A stretch of 24,203 bases of DNA from NCBI GenBank assembly GCA_050732635.1, contig JBOHRE010000051.1:1-24203 (forward strand), read 5' to 3'. This document shows positions 22,531-24,203 of the stretch, piece by piece; within the stretch, counting starts at the first letter, position 1, and the number at the start of each line of letters is the position of its first letter. The translations under genes were made by a program, and so were the position numbers. The notes beneath the pieces were generated by a model, which worked only from the letters and a program-made list of their open reading frames with translations, was not told the origin of the DNA and made no database searches. The DNA comes from JBOHRE01 sp050732635. Lineage in GTDB: Bacteria > Gemmatimonadota > Gemmatimonadetes > Longimicrobiales > RSA9.

Positions 22531-23364
22531 ATGAGTACGACCCAACCGCTCCCCGAGCTCGATCTCACTTCGCTGCGCGAGGCGATCCAGCACGAGTACG
22601 AGCTGGTCGCGCGCGAGCCGAAGCGAGGCTTCCACTTCCACACCGGCCGGCCGCTCGCCGCGCTGCTCGGCTACCGCGACGAATGGCTGACGGGTCTGCC
22701 CGAGAGCGCCCTCGAGTCGTTCGCCGGCACCGGTAACCCGTTCAGCCTCGGCGCGCTCGCGCCCGGCGACAACGTGGTCGACATCGGCTGCGGCGCCGGC
22801 ATCGACAGCCTGATCGCCGCGCGCATGGTCGCGCCTGACGGCTGCGTGATCGGCGTCGACATGACGCCCGCCATGCTGGACAAGGCGCGCCGCGGCGCCG
22901 ACGACGCCGGCATCGCCAACGTCGAGTTCCGCCACGGTTACGGCGAGTCGCTGCCGGTCGAGGACGAGTGGGCCGACATCGTCATCTCGAACGGCGTGCT
23001 CAACCTGATGCCGGACAAAGCGGCGGCACTCGGCGAGATGGCGCGCGTGCTGAAGCCCGGCGGTCGGCTGCAGATCGGCGACATCCTCGTGCAGAAGCCG
23101 GTCTCCGAGGTGTCGAAACGCAAGATCGATCTCTGGACCGGTTGAATCGCCGGTGCTCTCCTCGAGGGAGAGCTCAAGGCCACGGTCGTGGCCTCCGGCT
23201 TCACCGACTTCGAGATCACCTGGCGGGCCGACGTCTTCAGGGGCGCACCGCAGTCCAGCAGCGCCGCCAAATTCGGCACGCTCGGCATCAACTTCCGAGC
23301 GACGCGTGCGGTGAGCGACGCCGAATGGCAGGCCGCGCTCGAGCAGCTCGCCTGCGAGACGTAG
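22531..23364 (+). CDS. ArsM-like SAM methyltransferase, candidate selenoprotein (TGA at codon 205)
   Basis: ATG 22531 to TAG 23362-23364, 277 residues if the in-frame TGA at 23143-23145 is decoded, 204 if it is a stop. The N-terminal part ('GFHFHTGRPLAALLGY', 'ESFAGTGNPF') and the SAM domain ('VVDIGCGAGID', 'GVDMTPAML', 'SNGVLNLMPDK', 'RVLKPGGRLQIGDI') match the paralogue at 21057. The TGA lies in 'LWTG-U-IAGALLEGEL', exactly where the paralogue has Cys202 ('LWAE-C-IVGAT') and ArsM enzymes have a conserved metalloid-binding Cys. The 72 codons after it stay open and family-like ('ASGFTDFEITWRADVF', 'SSAAKFGTLGINFRA'). A hairpin follows the TGA. Selenocysteine is the simplest reading; a real nonsense mutation or base error (TGC to TGA) is the alternative. 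No selA, selB, selC or selD gene is in the window. Confidence 0.75.
23149..23180 (+). promoter_or_regulatory. candidate bacterial SECIS hairpin
   Basis: GCTCTCC (23155-23161) pairs perfectly with GGAGAGC (23167-23173) around loop TCGAG. Below an internal loop, GCC (23149-23151) pairs with GGC (23178-23180). The apical loop begins 16 nt after the TGA, at the short end of the 16-37 nt range generally given for bacterial SECIS elements. A G is present in the loop, but at its third position, whereas the usual rule asks for one of the first two. The hairpin is inside coding sequence, as bacterial SECIS elements are. Confidence 0.55.
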
Positions 23365-23374
23365 CCGCGCCGCG

Positions 23375-23947
23375 TCAAAGCAGCTCGCCGAAGAGCTCCG
23401 CCAGCGCGAGCCGAAAACCGGGGAGCAGATCGCCACCCTGGATCGTGTCGCCGGCACCGAGCACCTGTGCGTGCGCGCCTGGGCCATATATGTGCGCTCG
23501 CCCCGCGAACGGATCGATGACCCACACCTGCCGCGTGCCGGCAGTGAGATACTGTTCGACCTTGTCCTCCACGGCCGTCCAGCGGTCGGATGGCGACACG
23601 ACCTCCACCGCCAGGTCCGGCGCGAGCGTCCAGAATCCGACGGGCGGGCGTGGCGGCAGCCGCTCGGCGGCGATGAACGCGCTGTCGGGTCCGCGCACGG
23701 TGGCCTGTTCGCCCGGCAGGCGGAACCCGGTTTCGACGAGCACGCGCCCAAGCCCGTTCGACCGCACGTGCTCGTTCAGCGCCGACACCAGCCGCATGAC
23801 CACTTCGCCGTGCACACCGCCCGGTCGCGGCTCGCGAACCATTCGCCCCCGCACCAGCTCGATCCGGTAGGCGTCCTCTTGCGGCAGCGCCTCGAACTGC
23901 TCGACCGTGAGCGGCGCCGCGCCCGCGGCCTGCGAGTACTCGACCAT
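23375..23947 (-). CDS. Uma2/DUF820 family protein (PD-(D/E)XK nuclease-like fold)
   Basis: 190 aa from the minus-strand ATG at 23947, chosen because the family domain begins shortly after ('PLTVEQFEALPQEDAYRIELVRGRMVREP'); the open frame upstream is Arg-rich and unlike the family. It contains 'HGEVVMRLVSALNEHV', 'GPDSAFIAAERLPPR', 'PDLAVEVVSPSDRWTAVEDKVEQYLTAGTRQVWVIDP', i.e. the D...ExV...K arrangement of the Uma2 nuclease-like fold, complete. The family is abundant in some phyla, but its function is not established. It converges on the candidate selenoprotein gene with a 10-bp gap, and I see no terminator between them. Confidence 0.87.
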   Translation of the reverse strand: MVEYSQAAGAAPLTVEQFEALPQEDAYRIELVRGRMVREPRPGGVHGEVVMRLVSALNEHVRSNGLGRVLVETGFRLPGEQATVRGPDSAFIAAERLPPRPPVGFWTLAPDLAVEVVSPSDRWTAVEDKVEQYLTAGTRQVWVIDPFAGRAHIYGPGAHAQVLGAGDTIQGGDLLPGFRLALAELFGELL

Positions 23948-24080
23948 ACGGCAAAGATGCCCCGGCCGCCGCCGGCGCGGAATAGCGAGACCGGCCATCG
24001 TGGACCAAAGGCCACGGGCGCGCCAACCCTGGGCCGCAGCCCGCCGCGACACCCCGGGACGCGGGCATCGGGTGCGCCGG

Positions 24081-24185
24081 CCCTATGCGTTTTGGTACAG
24101 GTTGTACAGCTCGCTGGCGACAGTCGGTACAGGTTGTACAGCTCGCTGGCAGCGGTCGGTACAAGTTGTACCAAAACGCATAGGG
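24081..24185. repeat. 105-bp palindromic element with internal 32-bp direct repeats
   Basis: The outer arms CCCTATGCGTTTTGGTACA (24081-24099) and its exact complement at 24167-24185 are perfect over 19 bp. Inside, GGTACAGGTTGTACAGCTCG recurs at 24094 and 24126, and a third shortened copy (GGTACAAGTTGTAC) begins at 24158, so the period is exactly 32 bp. Each unit holds its own small palindrome (GTACA...TGTAC). It has no coding sense and lies in the gap upstream of the Uma2 gene. The form resembles a REP/REPIN or MITE-like dispersed element. Confidence 0.75.
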
Positions 24186-24203
24186 TCCCACACAGGGGTG
24201 ATG

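Noticed and set aside
24094..24171. CRISPR array
   Set aside because: The units repeat almost entirely, including the would-be spacer, there are only two and a half copies, and they are nested in a larger palindrome. No cas gene is present.

Overview
The window is high-GC bacterial DNA. Several genes begin with export signals ending in 'LAAQ' or with lipoprotein boxes, and there is a large S9 peptidase, a split LigD and ECF-sigma-driven stress genes. This resembles a soil Gemmatimonadota-like organism, but that placement is an inference from style and not from a marker gene.

Left flank (1-4168): the start of a lipoprotein gene on the minus strand, a secreted S9 prolyl-oligopeptidase-type peptidase, and a two-gene LigD system (ATP-dependent ligase, then the primase-polymerase domain). 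The polymerase gene carries a one-base frameshift.

Accessory island (about 4169-15880, visibly lower in GC than the flanks): it opens with the last ~30 codons of a tyrosine (integron-type) recombinase. A run of integron gene cassettes follows. Four well-formed attC sites (5643-5743, 6364-6504, 7131-7256, 9118-9185) have GCCTAAC-like and GTTAGGC-like ends and imperfect inverted arms. Each has an extra unpaired G in its left arm, which gives all four the same orientation. A fifth, weaker site lies at 4308-4463. The cassettes carry a serine beta-lactamase-like lipoprotein hydrolase, an NTF2-like protein with a broken signal peptide, a hypothetical protein, a DUF1326 protein and an alpha/beta hydrolase. 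An antitoxin relic lies just past the last attC. Next comes a SARP-type ATPase regulator (1066 aa), two perfect 7-bp direct repeats spaced 11 bp apart (a SARP-type operator), an FAD-linked oxidoreductase, a second DUF1326 protein, a decayed DUF2182 gene and a flavodoxin-fold reductase.

Right flank (15901-23947): a minus-strand lipoprotein; a three-gene overlapping operon (TM-helix/MscS-like channel, soluble MgtE_N-CBS protein, MgtE Mg2+ transporter); and a tightly packed run of cupin, ECF sigma factor, zinc-type anti-sigma factor, ArsM-like methyltransferase fused to a TusA-like domain, DsrE-like protein and a second ArsM-like methyltransferase. A minus-strand Uma2-family gene follows. The window ends in a 105-bp palindromic repeat element (24081-24185).

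The strongest observation is that the second methyltransferase (22531-23364) has an in-frame TGA at codon 205. It falls exactly where its paralogue and the ArsM family have a conserved arsenic-binding-type cysteine. The reading frame continues for 72 family-like codons, and a perfect 7-bp hairpin starts 9 nt after the TGA. This is a good candidate for a selenocysteine codon with a bacterial SECIS element; an ordinary gene caller would truncate the protein at 204 aa. The second main observation is the remnant integron with its cassette array.
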